The notes: generated by a model from the sequence alone, not told the origin. Numbered from the stretch's first letter, positions 6,711 to 14,738 are shown. The stretch is DNA of 64,000 nt from Streptomyces sp. YS415 (GCF_023544665.1 NZ_JAMJFL010000031.1:1-64000); one strand, 5' to 3'. A program made the numbers and translations.

Positions 6711-7187
6711 TCAGGCGCGGCGGGCCGCGACCCGCTCCTCGGTCGGCCGGCGCACGTCGTGCACCCAGCCGAGGCGTTCGAGGAGCCGGATGACGGCGGC
6801 CGAGGGGTCCAGCTGACCGCGATCGACACCGTGGCGCGCGCCGGTGGGGTGGGCGTGGTGCAGGTGGTGCCAGCTCTAGCCGCCGTGCGTGAGGCCGCGG
6901 TGGAATCCGACCGTGACACCGAGACCCGTGATCGTGCAGAGGACGAGGGCGAGCACGATGTCGGTGGGGTGGACGAGACTCCCCCACAGCAGCCGGCCGG
7001 CCAGACCGAGCGCCACGAACGGAAGGACGACGATCGCCGCGGTCACCGTGACGTACAGCCGGTCGCTGCCGCTGCGCGGGGGCGCCGGGCCGTCCGACGG
7101 GAAGGGGGACGTGCCGTCATAGCCCTGAGGCGGCGGCGCGGGGTCCGACGGCGTGAGCCGCGTGGACGTGGTGGGACTGAGTGGCAT
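6711..7187 (-). pseudogene. fatty-acid desaturase with large internal deletion
   Basis: From 7187 the N-terminal part of an acyl desaturase reads normally: two membrane helices and GLGVTVGFHRGLTHG, the first His box. It then meets an in-frame TAG. Immediately afterwards, in the same frame, comes the C-terminal part: SWHHLHHAHPTGARHG, the last His box, and GWVHDVRRPTEERVAARRA, stop at 6711. The middle of the enzyme (second His box and central helices, roughly half of a normal protein of about 300-340 residues) is missing. The deletion joins the two His boxes directly and cannot give an active diiron enzyme. The clean flanks suggest a recent event. Confidence 0.85.
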
Positions 7188-7553
7188 ACGTGCTCCTCGG
7201 CCTGGATGCGAATGGCGCGGCCGGGGTCACGGGCTGCCCAGAGGACGTCGCGAGGACGGTGCCGGGTCGGAGACCGGCACACGAAGGGGCCCTCACTCCC
7301 TCCACCGTACCCCCGCATGCTCCGGGAGGAGGCGGGCCGGAGCGAGCCGGGACGGCGTACGACCGTGCACGCGCTCCATGGTCGGTCGGCGAGGCTGCAT
7401 ATTCAGGGGGCCACTTCTCTCCGCTGGGGCGGAACGCGGAGTAACATGGACATTACCGAGGGCACTTCGCACACCGGCTTCCACGCCGGGTCGTCCTCAG
7501 TGAAAGATGAAACCCGGGCCGCCGTAGACGCGGCCCGGAGACAGGTCCGCATC
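7188..7553. other. intergenic region between desaturase relic and DUF5994 gene
   Basis: Divergent promoter region of the broken desaturase and the DUF5994 gene. An in-frame ATG at 7446 could extend the DUF5994 protein, but the stretch 7446-7553 lacks typical coding character. No strong hairpin or recognisable operator was seen. Confidence 0.35.
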
Positions 7554-8219
7554 ATGTCGGCGACCTTGCTTCCTCCTCTGCCGCACCCCGAGCCCGTCGC
7601 AGCCCCGGCCGCGCGTCTCGCCCTGAAGCCCAGGAAGACAGACGGCACCTCCCGTGGACTCCTGGACGGTGCCTGGTGGCCCCGCTCGCGGGATCTGCTG
7701 AGCGAACTACCGCTGCTCACCGACACGTTGGACCCCCTGTGGGGCCGTATCACCCGAATCGCCGTCAACCCGGAGCACTGGCCGGTCATCCCCCGCAAGG
7801 TTCCGGTGGACGGTCACATCGTCAAGATCGGCTGGTTCACCCGGGAGCTCGACCCGCACAAACTGCTGCTGCTCTCCTACGGCACCGGGCGCTGGGACCT
7901 GCTGGTCATCCCGCCCGAGACCGACGCGGAGTCGGCGGCCCGGCTGATGGCCGCCGCGTCCGAGCACGACGGCCCACCGCTGACCGCGAGCGCGCTCATC
8001 GCCGCGGACGAGACCCGGCACGGCAGCCCCCGGGCCGAAGACCCACTGAGCGCGCACGACGGAACCGATGGCCCGCTGAGCGCGCACGACAGGACCGATG
8101 GCCCGCTGGACCCGGACGAGGTGTGGGAGGCCGAAGGCGGCGCCTCCGCGATGTCCGCGGCCGTGCCGGAGCAGACCGGACCGCTCCAGCGCGCCAGCCG
8201 GCTGATCACCGGTATGTGA
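7554..8219 (+). CDS. DUF5994-family protein with repetitive C-terminal tail
   Basis: A 221-residue protein, paralogous to the product at 6269: DGAWWPRSRDLLSELPLL, then WPVIPRKVPVDGH, then GTGRWDLLVIPPETDAESAARLMAAAS. Beyond about residue 145 it has an extra hydrophilic tail, which contains an 11-residue direct repeat (DPLSAHDGTDG / GPLSAHDRTDG) encoded by a 33-nt DNA repeat near 8043-8108. The start is taken as the ATG at 7554 (GGAG about 14 bases upstream), which matches the start of the paralogue; 7446 is the alternative. Ten bases separate it from the following small membrane-protein gene. Function unknown. Confidence 0.75.
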   Translation: MSATLLPPLPHPEPVAAPAARLALKPRKTDGTSRGLLDGAWWPRSRDLLSELPLLTDTLDPLWGRITRIAVNPEHWPVIPRKVPVDGHIVKIGWFTRELDPHKLLLLSYGTGRWDLLVIPPETDAESAARLMAAASEHDGPPLTASALIAADETRHGSPRAEDPLSAHDGTDGPLSAHDRTDGPLDPDEVWEAEGGASAMSAAVPEQTGPLQRASRLITGM

Positions 8220-8229
8220 GGTAGCCACC

Positions 8230-8499
8230 ATGAACGCCTTCCTGACAGCCGCAGCCCTCGTGGTGCTCATCGCGGCGGGCGCATACGCGATCCACCGGCT
8301 CAACCTCCAGCACGCCGACAGAATCGCCGTGCACCGGTACAGCGACCCTTGGCCCGACCGCCATGGCCGCCGCACCCCGCAGCCCTCGGGACCGGACCGC
8401 TCCGAGTCGCCGCCCACCGGAGAACGGCGGGACCACCGCGAGGGGGGACGCGGCCGGTTCCCGCCGCGCCGTCGCAGCCGTACTCCTCACCACAAGTGA
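8230..8499 (+). CDS. small membrane-anchored basic protein
   Basis: An 89-residue protein with one N-terminal hydrophobic helix (residues 3-20) followed by an Arg/Pro/His-rich cytoplasmic tail. GAGGTAG precedes the ATG by five bases. It probably shares a transcript with the DUF5994 gene, and a 17-bp hairpin terminator follows 12 bases after its stop. No known family is recognised. Confidence 0.6.
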   Translation: MNAFLTAAALVVLIAAGAYAIHRLNLQHADRIAVHRYSDPWPDRHGRRTPQPSGPDRSESPPTGERRDHREGGRGRFPPRRRSRTPHHK

Positions 8500-8510
8500 C
8501 CAGCCGATCC

Positions 8511-8547
8511 GCTGAACGGCCCCCTGCCCGGCAGGGGGCCGTTCAGC
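8511..8547 (+). terminator. 17-bp hairpin terminator
   Basis: Arms 8511-8527 and 8531-8547 (GCTGAACGGCCCCCTGC and its complement) pair perfectly around a three-base loop. It lies directly after the DUF5994/small-membrane-protein pair. Confidence 0.8.
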
Positions 8548-8914
8548 TCGGCAGGTGCGGCTGAACACGCCCCCCAGTGAGCCGCCAACCGCACAACCCG
8601 CCATCCGCGTCCCGGAATTACGCTGCTTCGAACCCGTCCGTCACCCGCCGCGAGGACTACGCTGCCGGGGAGACGTCCCAGACCCCGGCGGCACACTGTT
8701 GCTGAACACGGATGGCTGCGGGGTGCGGGCTCCTGGTCCGCCGCCCGGCGCTTCCCTGGAGGGCACGGGGTGGGTCCTCCGTCCGGCCGCGCAGGCTGTC
8801 GGACCGGTCGCCGCTCTGCCTCAGCCGCACGTACGCCCCTGCCGCAAGCGCGCCCGGAGTGCCGCAACTCCGGCTCATCGGGCCGCTGCCGGTTGGCTTC
8901 CGAACCGAGGCGTC
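8548..8914. other. 5' region of the STAS gene, no gene seen
   Basis: The frame of the STAS gene stays open upstream to 8555, but the residues there are not family-like. No operator or hairpin is evident; the region must hold the promoter of the STAS and GAF-ANTAR genes. Confidence 0.35.
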
Positions 8915-9307
8915 ATGCCCCTCTCACAGCTCACCGTCCACCGCCACAGCCACAGCCACCGGGAACAGGCGTTGATCACCCTGTACGGCGAGATCGACCT
9001 CGACTCCGCGCCGTTGGTGCGCGAGTGCCTGGGGCAGTGCCTGCGGGACGGTATCCGCACCATCGCTGTCGACCTCTCCCCCGTCACCTTCTGCGACTGC
9101 AGCGGACTCAACGTGTTCCTCTGCACCGCACAGCGGACCGCCGTCGCCGGTGGAACCCTGCGACTGCACCATCCGCCGGCCACGCTGGTCCGGATCGTCG
9201 ACCTCGTCGGCTGCGGGTTCCTGCTCCTCGGTCCTCCGTCCGACCGGCTGCCGCCCCCACTCGGCGGCACCCCGCCCGCGTCTGCTCTCTCCAGCGACAC
9301 GCGATGA
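8915..9307 (+). CDS. STAS-domain anti-anti-sigma factor
   Basis: A 130-residue single STAS domain: ITLYGEIDLDSAPLVRE (strands 1-2), IAVDLSPVTFCDCSGLNVFL containing the conserved D-x-SG-L helix start, then LRLHHPP and IVDLVG. The Ser in CDCSGL is the site phosphorylated by anti-sigma kinases in SpoIIAA and BldG homologues. The ATG at 8915 follows CGAGG. No anti-sigma kinase or sigma factor gene is adjacent, so the partner is elsewhere. Directly downstream are two GAF-ANTAR genes, suggesting a small stress-signalling cluster. Confidence 0.85.
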   Translation: MPLSQLTVHRHSHSHREQALITLYGEIDLDSAPLVRECLGQCLRDGIRTIAVDLSPVTFCDCSGLNVFLCTAQRTAVAGGTLRLHHPPATLVRIVDLVGCGFLLLGPPSDRLPPPLGGTPPASALSSDTR

Positions 9308-9355
9308 CGGCCCGACCGGTGGCAGGGCTCGGCACCGCCTCGGTGCCCAGGACCG

Positions 9356-10180
9356 ATGCCTCCGCCCCCGCGGCGGGGCTGCAAGGCCTGGTCACCCACG
9401 CGGCAGGCGGTGGCCCGAGTGGCCAGTGACAGACGGTCGGCCCGCATCCGGATGCTGGTGGCCGAGCAGGCGGTCCGACGAGGTGCACCGGTGAGGGTGA
9501 TGGACGTGTGCACCGCGGTCGTGGCCGCGCTGCCGGTCGGCGGGGCCGGGCTGTCGGCGATGTCCAGAACCACGGTGAGCCATCCGCTGTGCAGCACCGA
9601 CGCCATCAGCGAGCAACTCGAAGAGCTCCAGCTCACGCTGGGCGAAGGGCCCTGCGTGGACGCCTTCGTACGCGGCTCGGCCGTCCTCGCCCCTGATCTG
9701 CTCACCGCCGAACTGCGCGACCGGTGGGCCGTGTTCGCCGGCGCGGCCCTGAAAGCGGGAGCCCGCGCGGTGTTCTCGCTCCCCCTGCAGAAAGGGGCGA
9801 TCAGCCCGGGAGTCCTGGACCTCTACGCGGGCGTTCCGACCGTACTGGACGCGGAAGAGCTGGCCGACGCCCTGGCGTTCGCCGATCTCGCGACGCTGCT
9901 GCTGCTCGACACGGGGATCGACGAGGCGGGCGCGCCGGCCGGCGTACCGATGCCGGACCACGGCTTCGAGGATCTCGGCGCGTACCGGGCGGAGATCGAC
10001 CAGGCGAGCGGAATGCTCACGGTTCAGCTCGGAGTCGGCATCGAAGAAGCCTTCGTCCGGATGCGCGCCTACGCCTACGCGCGGGAACGCCGGCTCGCGG
10101 ACGTGGCCGCCGACGTGGTGGCCCGACGGCTCCGCTTCTCACCGGACGCGGAGCCGGATCGGGCCGGGGAGGGAGCCTGA
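9356..10180 (+). CDS. GAF-ANTAR protein (putative RNA-binding antiterminator)
   Basis: A GAF sensor domain (about residues 30-190: CTAVVAALPVGGAGLSAM, LEELQLTLGEGPCVDAF, ARAVFSLPLQKGAISPGVLDLY) is followed by an ANTAR domain (about 205-262: IDQASGMLTVQLGVGIEEAFVRMRAYA). ANTAR domains bind paired hairpins in nascent RNA and promote antitermination. The start is uncertain: an ATG lies at 9356 and GTGs at 9410 and 9419, and the family-like sequence begins near MLVAEQAVRRG. It follows the STAS gene by about 50-110 bases. A second GAF-ANTAR gene follows 78 bases later, but the two are only distantly alike, belonging to different subfamilies. Confidence 0.85.
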   Translation: MPPPPRRGCKAWSPTRQAVARVASDRRSARIRMLVAEQAVRRGAPVRVMDVCTAVVAALPVGGAGLSAMSRTTVSHPLCSTDAISEQLEELQLTLGEGPCVDAFVRGSAVLAPDLLTAELRDRWAVFAGAALKAGARAVFSLPLQKGAISPGVLDLYAGVPTVLDAEELADALAFADLATLLLLDTGIDEAGAPAGVPMPDHGFEDLGAYRAEIDQASGMLTVQLGVGIEEAFVRMRAYAYARERRLADVAADVVARRLRFSPDAEPDRAGEGA

Positions 10181-10258
10181 CGCCCGGTTCCGGTCGGGAA
10201 ACGTGCGTACTTCCCGCCCCTTCGGGCAGGGGACCAATCTCTATCGAGGGTGCCTACG

Positions 10259-10975
10259 ATGGATCAAAAGCTACTGGCCAAGACCTTCGTCGAGTTGGCC
10301 GACAACCTGGTCGCCGACTTCGACCTCATCGACTTCCTGCGCCTGTTGACCGACCGCTGCGTCGGCATGCTCGACGCGAGCGCCGCCGGGGTCCTGCTCG
10401 CCGACCGGGACGGCAAACTCCGCGTCATGGCCGCCTCCGACGAACGGGTGCGCCTGCTGGAGCTGTTCCAGCTGCAGAACGACGAGGGTCCTTGCCTGGA
10501 GTGCTTCCGCACGGGCGCAGCGGTGGTCGTCCCCGACCTCGGTACGGCGACCGTCCGCTGGCCGCGCTTCGCGGTGGCGGCCCAGCGCAGCGGGTTCGGG
10601 GCGGTCCAGGCCCTTCCGATGCGTCTGCGGGACGAGATCGTCGGCGCCTTGAACCTCTTCCGCACCGCCTCCGGCCCCTTCGACCCGGCCGTCGCACCCG
10701 TCGCCCAGGCCCTGGCCGACGTCGCCACCATCAGCGTGCTGCAACAACGCACCGCTGAGCGCAGCTCGGTGCTCAACGAACAACTGCAGACGGCGCTGAA
10801 CAGCCGGGTACTGATCGAACAGGCCAAGGGCAAGCTCGCCGAACGCCAGGGCATCGACATGGAGCAGGCGTTCACCGCGCTGCGCGGTTACGCACGTGCC
10901 CACAACCGGCGCCTGGCCGATGTCGCCCGCACCCTCATCGACGGTTCCGAACCGCTCCCCGGCCTGGGATCCTGA
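10259..10975 (+). CDS. GAF-ANTAR protein
   Basis: A 238-residue protein starting FVELADNLVADFDLIDFL, then a GAF domain (LDASAAGVLLADRDGKLRVMA, LQNDEGPCLECFRTG, FGAVQALPMRLRDEIVGALNLF) and a C-terminal ANTAR domain (VLIEQAKGKLAERQGIDMEQAFTALRGYARAHNRRLADVA). The ATG at 10259 with GAGG eight bases upstream is preferred over the GTG at 10250. The EQAKG motif is the standard ANTAR helix. The presumed role is signal-dependent transcription antitermination; the signal and RNA target are unknown. Confidence 0.88.
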   Translation: MDQKLLAKTFVELADNLVADFDLIDFLRLLTDRCVGMLDASAAGVLLADRDGKLRVMAASDERVRLLELFQLQNDEGPCLECFRTGAAVVVPDLGTATVRWPRFAVAAQRSGFGAVQALPMRLRDEIVGALNLFRTASGPFDPAVAPVAQALADVATISVLQQRTAERSSVLNEQLQTALNSRVLIEQAKGKLAERQGIDMEQAFTALRGYARAHNRRLADVARTLIDGSEPLPGLGS

Positions 10976-11030
10976 CCCGCACGGCGTCGGCTACGAGCGG
11001 CAGGACCCCGGACGGCAGGACGGGCACGGC

Positions 11031-11339
11031 TCACCCGCGGTGCCCGCGGTCACGGCGGTCCTCGCGCCGCCAGCGCGCCCGGTTCTGGCGGCTGTAGCGG
11101 CGGTCCCAGCGTTCCTGGCGGCTCCGGCGCTCCTGGTACTCCTGGTAGTCCCCGGCACCGGAACGGCCGCCGCGGCTTTGGCCACCGCCCCCATCGCCAC
11201 CGCCCCGATCGCCGCCGCCCCGATCGCGGCCGTGCCGGGTCGCGGCGTACAGCAACACCGCCGCGGCCAGCCACCAGAGGGGACTGAGAAAGCCGAGGCC
11301 GAACAGGACCGCGACGAGGACGAGGAGCAGGACGAACAC
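11031..11339 (-). CDS. small hydrophobic membrane protein with Arg/Gly-rich tail
   Basis: A 102-residue protein with one long hydrophobic segment (FVLLLVLVAVLFGLGFLSPLWW, residues 2-35) of a type frequent in Streptomyces. An Arg/Gly/Asp-rich tail follows, ending in dense Arg-Asp pairs. The GTG start at 11339 has GGGAGG nine bases upstream; the frame is open further to 11429. It is convergent with the GAF-ANTAR gene and divergent from the PRC-barrel gene. Function unknown. Confidence 0.65.
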   Translation of the reverse strand: MFVLLLVLVAVLFGLGFLSPLWWLAAAVLLYAATRHGRDRGGGDRGGGDGGGGQSRGGRSGAGDYQEYQERRSRQERWDRRYSRQNRARWRREDRRDRGHRG

Positions 11340-11523
11340 GGTGGGCCTCCCGGGAGCTGGACACAGCATCGACACCGGGGACTGGGGCCTCACCCCACAG
11401 CGTAGTACGCCGGAAGGCCGCATCGGCATGCCCGCCGACCACCATGGCCGAAAGCCGCGGCACGCGGGGCGCAGCGCGGAGATGCCCGGTTAGCCTGGAA
11501 GAACACAGGCCCGGAGGCAAGCC

Positions 11524-11880
11524 ATGATTCACGCAGCCGACATCCGCGAGTGGCGCAACCGCAGCGTCGTCGACCCGAAGGGCCACAAGATCGGCGTACT
11601 CGAAGCGGTCTACGTCGACACCGCCACCGACGAACCGGCCATGGCCACGGTCCGCACCGGACTCCCCACCCGCCACCAGCTGGCCTTCGTCCCCCTCGAC
11701 GAGGCGACCCTCGGCCCGGACTACGTCAGGGTCTCCTACCCCAGGGCACGGGTGAAGAAGGCGCCCTCGGTCGGCATGGACGACATCCTGCCCGCCGAGT
11801 CGGAGGAAGCGATCTTCCAGTACTACGACATGCCTTACCAGCCGGGCGCGGGCGGCGAGCGGAAACTCGCCCGCCGCTGA
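11524..11880 (+). CDS. PRC-barrel domain protein
   Basis: A 118-residue protein. Residues 5-75 match the PRC barrel (DIREWRNRSVVDPKGHKIGVLEAVYVDT, HQLAFVPLDEATLGPDYVRVSY), followed by a short acidic segment and a Tyr-rich part (AIFQYYDMPYQPG). GGAGG lies six bases before the ATG. PRC barrels occur in RimM, photosynthetic reaction-centre H subunits and many small stress proteins; no specific role can be assigned. A 56-residue membrane protein follows 37 bases later and is probably co-transcribed. Confidence 0.8.
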   Translation: MIHAADIREWRNRSVVDPKGHKIGVLEAVYVDTATDEPAMATVRTGLPTRHQLAFVPLDEATLGPDYVRVSYPRARVKKAPSVGMDDILPAESEEAIFQYYDMPYQPGAGGERKLARR

Positions 11881-11917
11881 CCGTCCGCGTCCAGCCGCCC
11901 TAGGAGGCGTACGCGCC

Positions 11918-12088
11918 ATGGCCCTCTTGCTGTTTCTCCTGCTGGTCGCCGTCGTACTGGGAATCATCGGAGTGGCCGCGGACGGGTTGGGCTACTTGTT
12001 GGTCATCGGCATCGTGGTCCTGGTGGCCGCGCTGGGCATCACCGCCGTCCGCTGGTCCCAGCGCGCCGGTCACCGCCCCATCCGATAG
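11918..12088 (+). CDS. small hydrophobic membrane protein (56 aa)
   Basis: This short gene starts with ATG at 11918 after a strong AGGAGG (nine bases upstream) and ends at 12088. Its product consists of two near-continuous hydrophobic helices (ALLLFLLLVAVVLGIIGVAA and YLLVIGIVVLVAALGITAV) and a short basic tail. Codon usage is typical of the genome. Such proteins are common next to PRC-barrel or stress genes in Streptomyces. Function unknown. Confidence 0.65.
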   Translation: MALLLFLLLVAVVLGIIGVAADGLGYLLVIGIVVLVAALGITAVRWSQRAGHRPIR

Positions 12089-12190
12089 TGCCAACCGCCA
12101 ACCGGGCCTTCCTCGCCGGCTCCCGTGCTGCGCGGCGGGCCGGACACCGCCGCACGGGTTACGGAACCGGGTGATCTCCGCCGGTCCACC

Positions 12191-12217
12191 GTGACCAGCC
12201 GTGGGCCCCGGCGTTGA
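12191..12217 (+). promoter_or_regulatory. putative sigma-BldN-type promoter of the first chaplin gene
   Basis: GTGACC (12191-12196), 15 nt, CGTTGA (12212-12217), ending 58 bases before the chaplin ATG. The same pattern with the same spacing stands before the chaplin at 17927 and both rodlin genes. Chaplin and rodlin genes are known targets of the ECF factor sigma-BldN in Streptomyces. Confidence 0.6.
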
Positions 12218-12274
12218 ACGGGGAGTCCGGTGGCGCACCCTGCCCCCGGGCTCACCGAGTCAAAGGAGAACGTG

Positions 12275-12586
12275 ATGTCGCGCATCGCGAAGGCAGCCGC
12301 TGTCGCCGTCGGCACCGGTGCCATGGTGGTCGGCGGGGCCGGACTGGCCCTGGCGGACGCGGGCGCCAACGGCCACACCGCCCACTCGCCCGGCGTCCTG
12401 TCGGGCAACCTCATCCAGGTCCCCGTCCACGTCCCGGTCAACCTGTGCGGGAACACCGTCGACGTGATCGGCCTGCTGAACCCGGCCTTCGGCAACACCT
12501 GCGTCAACAAGGGCGACAAGGACCACAAGAACGGCGGCGGTCACGACCGCGGCAACGGCAACGGCCACGGCGGCTACGGCAACTGA
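12275..12586 (+). CDS. chpG: short chaplin with Gly/Asn/His-rich C-terminal tail (ChpG-like)
   Basis: A 103-residue secreted protein: signal peptide (residues 1-28, ending ALA), then one complete chaplin domain (DAGANGHTAHSPGVLSGN, VPVHVPVNLCGNTVDVIGLL, NPAFGNTCVN) with its two Cys. A 20-odd-residue tail of His, Gly, Asn and Lys follows, which short chaplins usually lack. Chaplins assemble into amyloid-like fibres on aerial hyphae and spores and lower surface tension. AAAGGAG precedes the ATG. The position beside melC2/melC1 corresponds to chpG of S. coelicolor as I remember it; the symbol rests on this synteny. A hairpin terminator follows. Confidence 0.85.
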   Translation: MSRIAKAAAVAVGTGAMVVGGAGLALADAGANGHTAHSPGVLSGNLIQVPVHVPVNLCGNTVDVIGLLNPAFGNTCVNKGDKDHKNGGGHDRGNGNGHGGYGN

Positions 12587-12640
12587 CGTCCCACGCGTCT
12601 CCGTCCGGCCCGTACGTCCCCCGTACGTCCCCGTACGGAA

Positions 12641-12674
12641 CAGAGCCCCGGCACCTCCGAGCGCCGGGGCTCTG
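12641..12674 (+). terminator. 12-bp hairpin terminator between chaplin and tyrosinase genes
   Basis: CAGAGCCCCGGC (12641-12652) pairs with 12663-12674 around a ten-base loop. It lies between two convergent genes and can serve both. Confidence 0.75.
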
Positions 12675-12711
12675 CCCTGTCCCTGCTTCCGTCCCCGCCC
12701 CCTGTCCCCTG

Positions 12712-13578
12712 TCACGCGTACCGGTAGATGTGGCTCACGTCCTCCAGCCGGTCCGGCGTCACGTCCCACGGCGGCAGCTTCTGGTGCCGGGCCACGACCC
12801 GCCCCCGCTGCTCGTCGCCGATCCTGGGCGGCTCGGCCGGCAGATAGCGGTGCACCCGGTGCCGCCGCTGCCAGCGCGTCCAGCACAGGTCGACGAAGGC
12901 GTGGTGCATCCAGAACACCGGGTCGTTGACGGAGGCGCCGCCGACCATGTCACCGCCGACCCAGCGGTGCACCCGGTTGTGGTTGCGCCAGGCCACCGGT
13001 CCCCGCCCCTCGCCCCAGCCCTCCAGCTTGTTGCGGAAACCCTTGCGGACGGTCGAGTCCCACGGCGCCGCGTCGTAGACCGGATCCGCCAGCGCCCACT
13101 CCAGATCCCTCTTCGTCGGCAGCGCGATCGGATCGCGCACCCGGCCGAGGTCCCGGGTGAGGAACCTGCCGTCGGTCACGTTCTCCCTGAGGATCCAGTT
13201 GCCCTCCGCGTAGGCGAACGGCCCGGTCATCACCTGCCGGTCCGAGCGCCGCCCGGTGCCGCCGAGCAGGTCCGCGGTCCAGGGCGCGGAGGCCGCCGTA
13301 CGGTCCTTCGTCCAGTCCCAGTACGGCAGCGTCACCGAGGAGTCCACCCGCCGCAGCGCCCGCTCCAGGTCCAGCAGGAACTGCCGGTGCCAGGGCAGGA
13401 AGGACGGCGTCATATGGGCCGTACGCAGTCCGCCGTCGCCGTCGGAGACGTAGTACTCGATGTGCATCCGCACGAACTCGTCGTACTCGCCCCGGCGTTT
13501 GAGCTCCAGCAGCGCCTTCACCAGCCGCCGCCGCTCGGTCCGGGTCAGCGTGCTGACGTCCCTACGCGTGTACGCCAT
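12712..13578 (-). CDS. melC2: tyrosinase
   Basis: A 288-residue type-3 copper monooxygenase that oxidises tyrosine and o-diphenols to quinones, the precursors of melanin. CuA ligands are His39 (MHIEYY), His55 (AHMTPSF) and His64 (LPWH). The CuB ligands are the two His of HNRVHRWVGG and the first His of the WMHH motif in DPVFWMHHAFVD. LPYWDWTKD and the C-terminal copper-site sequence are typical. There is no signal peptide, since export depends on the MelC1 partner encoded just upstream, whose gene overlaps this one by 17 bases. Genomes of this genus often hold two tyrosinase pairs; this one is linked to chaplins. Confidence 0.92.
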   Translation of the reverse strand: MAYTRRDVSTLTRTERRRLVKALLELKRRGEYDEFVRMHIEYYVSDGDGGLRTAHMTPSFLPWHRQFLLDLERALRRVDSSVTLPYWDWTKDRTAASAPWTADLLGGTGRRSDRQVMTGPFAYAEGNWILRENVTDGRFLTRDLGRVRDPIALPTKRDLEWALADPVYDAAPWDSTVRKGFRNKLEGWGEGRGPVAWRNHNRVHRWVGGDMVGGASVNDPVFWMHHAFVDLCWTRWQRRHRVHRYLPAEPPRIGDEQRGRVVARHQKLPPWDVTPDRLEDVSHIYRYA

Positions 13579-14044
13579 GGTGGTCCCCCGAGTCCGTCTC
13601 CTCGTCCCGCAGCCGCTCCCCCGGCCCCAGTTCGTCGACCGCCGCGCGGGCCGCGTCCAGGGGGGTCTCGTACGAGCGGTAGTGGTCGATCATGCTCAGC
13701 CAGGTGCCGTCGGCCCGGCGCATCAGATGCAGGCGTACGCCGTCGACGGTGACGTACCACTGCGCGGCGCCGGAGGTGTGGGCCGCCGAGGTCCGGATGC
13801 CGCGGATGTGGCGGCCGCGGTAGGTCTCGTCGAAGGCGAGCTCCCCGGGGTGGTCCCAGCCCTGAGCGGGGGCCTGCGGCCGGGAGGCCGCGACGACGGG
13901 CGCCAGCGTCAGGGCGCCCACCGCCGCGAACAGACCGCGCAGCAGGTCCCGCCGCCCACCGGGTCTCGCCGTGCCCCGCGCTCCGGGCTCCGCATCCCCT
14001 GCCACTGCTGCTGCCGCTGCCACTGTGCCGACGTCGACGACCAT
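13562..14044 (-). CDS. melC1: tyrosinase cofactor MelC1 (Tat-exported copper-transfer protein)
   Basis: A 160-residue partner of the tyrosinase. A long Ala-rich leader precedes a twin-arginine signal (GRRDLLRGLFAAVGALTLAP, about residues 43-62). The mature part has the MelC1 features FDETYRGRHIRGIR, a His-containing loop, WYVTVDGVRLHLMRRADGTWLS, and the C-terminal helix. MelC1 delivers copper to the apo-tyrosinase and carries it through the Tat pathway. The ATG at 14044 is preceded by GAGGAG. It overlaps melC2 by 17 bases, so both form one operon. Confidence 0.88.
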   Translation of the reverse strand: MVVDVGTVAAAAAVAGDAEPGARGTARPGGRRDLLRGLFAAVGALTLAPVVAASRPQAPAQGWDHPGELAFDETYRGRHIRGIRTSAAHTSGAAQWYVTVDGVRLHLMRRADGTWLSMIDHYRSYETPLDAARAAVDELGPGERLRDEETDSGDHHGVHA

Positions 14045-14225
14045 CGTGCGCTCCTCATCCGGTTCGCTTGTCACAGCGGTAACCGCCACCCGGCCCGCCC
14101 GGTCACCGCGTACGCCCCGGAAACCCGGAGCAGCCATCACCACTTCCACCCCCACCTCCCCCGAGCCCCCAGAACGCCGAAGGGCCCGGTCGGCGGTGTG
14201 CGCCCCGGGCCCTCGTGAAGGGCGG

Positions 14226-14738
14226 TTACAGGCCGGGGCCCGTCACCAGGGCGGCAGCCGGCACGGTCTGGAGGACCGGGGTCAGCACGCCCGCCTGCGG
14301 CAGCTTGGGCTCCGGCAGGCCGAAGGCCTTCGGGTTCGGCGGGGTGAGCGGGGCGTCCAGGGTCAGGCCCGGCGCCATGGTGCGCAGGTCGGAGGCCGGG
14401 GCGTCCAGGGCGACGTGGTCGAAGTCGTCGCCGAGGATGTGCGGCAGCGGGGCACGCATGTCGGCGCCCGGCAGGCCGCCGCTGACCGGCAGCTGCGGGA
14501 TGACCCGCTCGGGGATGAGCCGACCCTCGACGTACCGCGGGCCGTCGGGGGAACCCGGCACCGGCACGGGGATCTCGGCGCCGACCTGGGGCAGTTCGAT
14601 GTTGAAGGACTTCTCCACGCCGCCCAGCGGCACCGGGACGGGGACCGTGCCGACCGCGGCAGCGGGCGCGGCGCCGGATACCGCGGCCGCGAGTCCCGTC
14701 ACGACGGCGGCAAGGGTTCCTCGGGTGGTCGACTTCAT
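14226..14738 (-). CDS. secreted Pro-rich hypothetical protein
   Basis: A 170-residue exported protein with a Sec signal peptide (about residues 1-27, ending AAA) and a Pro/Leu/Val-rich mature part of extended repeats-like segments (VPVPVPLGG, EIPVPVPGS, LPQAGVL). There is only one Cys-free domain and no catalytic motif. The ATG at 14738 follows GGAAGGGACC. It lies between the tyrosinase operon and the VKOR pair within the chaplin region, so a cell-wall or coat role is plausible, but only by context. Confidence 0.6.
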   Translation of the reverse strand: MKSTTRGTLAAVVTGLAAAVSGAAPAAAVGTVPVPVPLGGVEKSFNIELPQVGAEIPVPVPGSPDGPRYVEGRLIPERVIPQLPVSGGLPGADMRAPLPHILGDDFDHVALDAPASDLRTMAPGLTLDAPLTPPNPKAFGLPEPKLPQAGVLTPVLQTVPAAALVTGPGL

